A stretch of 7,289 nucleotides of DNA from Verrucomicrobiota bacterium (lineage in GTDB: Bacteria > Verrucomicrobiota > Kiritimatiellia > JAAZAB01): the NCBI GenBank assembly GCA_018896395.1, contig JAHIMN010000211.1, forward strand, positions 1-7,289. The letters are read 5' to 3'. Each line of letters opens with the position of its first letter. Positions within the stretch are counted from its first letter, which is position 1. The position numbers and the translations under genes are program-made. This document shows positions 5,878 to 7,289 of the stretch, one piece after another. The notes under the pieces are model-generated. The model saw only the letters and a list, made by a program, of their open reading frames with translations, made no database searches and was not told the DNA's origin.

Positions 5878-5912
5878 GCTGATCTCTGATATCTGACTTC
5901 TGAATACTGGAT
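5878..5912 (+). repeat. Heptad tandem repeat of TCTGANT type
   Basis: Five consecutive 7-nt units are seen: GCTGATC, TCTGATA, TCTGACT, TCTGAAT and ACTGGAT. They end four bases before the ATG at 5917, where an SD would normally be. The period equals that of the CATTTTG tract at 295-320, but the sequence is different. The 172-nt spacer from 5745 to 5916 is thus mostly repeat sequence. Confidence 0.65.
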
Positions 5913-5916
5913 ACAC

Positions 5917-6432
5917 ATGATTAACCAGGATTGGGATATCAAACCACGTGCTGAGGTGTGCGGCAAGTGTCAGGCGCCGTTCGCCGAGGGCCAGGAATAT
6001 GTGTCGCGGCTGACATATGGGGCGGACGGGTATGCGCGCCTGGATTGCTGTGCGGCCTGCTGGAGCGAGGCGGAGAGCGCGCCGCAATCCGTCAGTATCT
6101 GGCGCGGCGTTTTTGAGATGCCGCCGCCGGCGCCGCCGGAGGCGCTGAAAAAAGAAACGGCGGAATCGCTTTTACGCGCGCTGATGGAGAAAAACGATCC
6201 GGCCAACGGCAACGTCATGTTCGTTCTGGCCGTTATGCTGGAGCGGCGGCGTATGCTCGTCGAGCGGGATGTCCGCAAACAGGACGACGGCAAACTCGTG
6301 CGCGTTTATGAACACCGTAAAACCGGCGATACTTTTATCATCACCGATCCCCAACTGCGCCTGGATCAGATCGAACATGTTCAGGCCGAAGTGATGGCCA
6401 TGCTGTCGCCGCCGGCGGTCCCGCCGGCGTAG
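5917..6432 (+). CDS. Uncharacterised protein with a Cys4 putative zinc-binding N-terminus
   Basis: I do not recognise a named function. The 171-residue product starts with a likely zinc-binding module: CGKC (Cys15, Cys18) and, about 26 residues later, CCAAC (Cys44, Cys45, Cys48), around a YVSRLTYG beta-strand region. A proline-rich linker, MPPPAPPEA (about 68-76), joins it to a mainly helical segment (78-118) with LLRALMEKND and VMLERRRML. A C-terminal segment, YEHRKTGDTFIITDPQL then RLDQIEHVQAEV, looks conserved in style. The overall layout reminds me of a conserved hypothetical family of PVC bacteria, but that is memory. There is no signal peptide or membrane segment, so it is probably cytoplasmic. 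No SD is visible; a heptad repeat abuts the start. The next gene begins 6 nt after the stop, suggesting translational coupling. Confidence 0.75.
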   Translation: MINQDWDIKPRAEVCGKCQAPFAEGQEYVSRLTYGADGYARLDCCAACWSEAESAPQSVSIWRGVFEMPPPAPPEALKKETAESLLRALMEKNDPANGNVMFVLAVMLERRRMLVERDVRKQDDGKLVRVYEHRKTGDTFIITDPQLRLDQIEHVQAEVMAMLSPPAVPPA

Positions 6433-6438
6433 CCCAAT

Positions 6439-7289
6439 ATGCTGGATTATAAGATCATCGGCGGGCAGGTATTGGATGGCACGGGCGCCGATCCCGTGCG
6501 GGCCGACGTCGGCATCACGGGCGAACGCATCACGGCCATCGGTGACTTGGGTCCCGCCGAGGCCGCCGCCGTGATTGACGCGGCGGGCAGGTATGTCGCG
6601 CCCGGGTTTATCGATGCCCATTCCCATTCCGATGCCTATCTCCTGATCGAGCCTTCGGCGCCGAGCAAGCTTTACCAGGGCATTACGACTGAAATCGTGG
6701 GCAATTGTGGCACCAGCGCGGCGCCGTTGGCGGATCAAGCCTGGCTGCCATCCGACTGGCGCGACCAGCAATATCCCGGCACATGGCGGAGCGTGGCTGA
6801 CTACCGTCGCCTGCTGGAGCAGGTCCGCCCCGCACCGAACGTCATGCTGTTGATCGGCCACGGAAAACTGCGTGCGTGGGTCATGGGCTACCAGGCCCGA
6901 TCGGCGACGGCCGACGAACGTCGCGCCATGGCGCGGCTGTTGGAACAAAGCATGGACGAGGGCGGGCGCGGGTTCAGTACGGGCTTGATTTATCCGCCGG
7001 GCATGTTTGCCGAACCCGAGGAATTTGCCGACTTGGCGCGCGTGGCCGCCCGGCGCGATGGAATTTACACCACGCACATGCGTAGTGAAGGAAAAAATCT
7101 ACTGGAAGCGATCGAGGAAACATTGGCCATTGCTCGTCAGACGGGCGTGCGACTTGAGATTTCCCATTTAAAAACTTCAGGACGCAACAACTGGTCGAAA
7201 GTGGAGGCGGCACTGGAGCTGATCCGTTGCGCGCGCGCGGCGGGACTTGACGTGGCGGCCGACCGCTATCCCTATACGGCCGGCAACAC
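6439..7289 (+). CDS. N-acyl-D-amino-acid deacylase (D-aminoacylase), 3' end outside window
   Basis: D-aminoacylases of the amidohydrolase superfamily release D-amino acids from N-acyl derivatives, a way of using peptidoglycan fragments and other D-amino compounds. The 283 visible residues show the family motifs in order: GGQVLDGTG (8-16), GERITAIG (28-35), the metal motif PGFIDAHSHSD (His61, His63, Asp65), QGITTEIVGNCGTSAAP (metal-ligand Cys90), GFSTGLIYPPG (178-188), TTHMRSE (His213) and EISHLKTSG (His243). By comparison with Alcaligenes D-aminoacylase, Cys90, His213 and His243 would be the tight zinc ligands. The family is usually about 480-540 residues, so roughly half is missing to the right, including the late catalytic Asp. 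The ATG at 6439 is 6 nt after the upstream stop and gives the standard N-terminus; there is no SD. Related N-acyl-D-glutamate or D-aspartate deacylases cannot be separated from it here. Confidence 0.9.
   Translation, partial: MLDYKIIGGQVLDGTGADPVRADVGITGERITAIGDLGPAEAAAVIDAAGRYVAPGFIDAHSHSDAYLLIEPSAPSKLYQGITTEIVGNCGTSAAPLADQAWLPSDWRDQQYPGTWRSVADYRRLLEQVRPAPNVMLLIGHGKLRAWVMGYQARSATADERRAMARLLEQSMDEGGRGFSTGLIYPPGMFAEPEEFADLARVAARRDGIYTTHMRSEGKNLLEAIEETLAIARQTGVRLEISHLKTSGRNNWSKVEAALELIRCARAAGLDVAADRYPYTAGN

Noticed and set aside
6172..7077. 301-codon open frame on the minus strand
   Set aside because: It runs opposite two well-supported plus-strand genes, including clear D-aminoacylase motifs, and its translation is Arg/His/Gln-rich with no recognisable domain. 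It is a GC-rich shadow.

Overview
The window looks like a chromosomal segment from a GC-rich, Gram-negative environmental bacterium. A Lentisphaerota, Kiritimatiellota or other PVC-group lineage is my best guess. The support is an LpxC-family (lipid A) protein, an unusual HPr fusion, and intergenic spacers full of short-period repeats of a kind I associate with such genomes. This is inference from style; no rRNA or other phylogenetic marker is present. Most genes are housekeeping or conserved, and I see no phage, transposase, CRISPR or defence genes.

Layout. The left edge (1-50, minus) holds the first codons of a gene running out of the window, behind a good Shine-Dalgarno. The divergent spacer (51-340) carries a long inverted repeat and a 7-nt tandem repeat. 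Next comes a divergent LpxC-like protein (341-1369, plus), which converges on a TrmL-type tRNA methyltransferase (1478-1987, minus); nested palindromes lie between them. From 2136 to the right edge all genes are on the plus strand: an HPr-domain protein with a 110-residue N-terminal extension (2136-2798), a membrane-anchored TPR-like protein (2810-3499), RimO (3549-4898), PgsA (5136-5744), a small Cys-rich putative zinc protein (5917-6432), and an N-acyl-D-amino-acid deacylase cut by the window end (6439-7289). The rimO-pgsA spacer has a second long inverted repeat. The pgsA-zinc protein spacer has a hairpin array and a heptad repeat.

How the genes relate. The HPr fusion and TPR genes are 11 nt apart and almost certainly co-transcribed. 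The last two genes are 6 nt apart and probably translationally coupled. Functions are otherwise mixed: envelope (LpxC-like, PgsA, TPR protein), translation (TrmL, RimO), regulation (HPr fusion), and D-amino-acid or peptidoglycan-fragment catabolism (deacylase). The most unusual items are the LpxC homologue with altered metal-site spacing, the HPr fusion with Glu in place of the conserved Arg after the active His, and the family of structured intergenic repeats.
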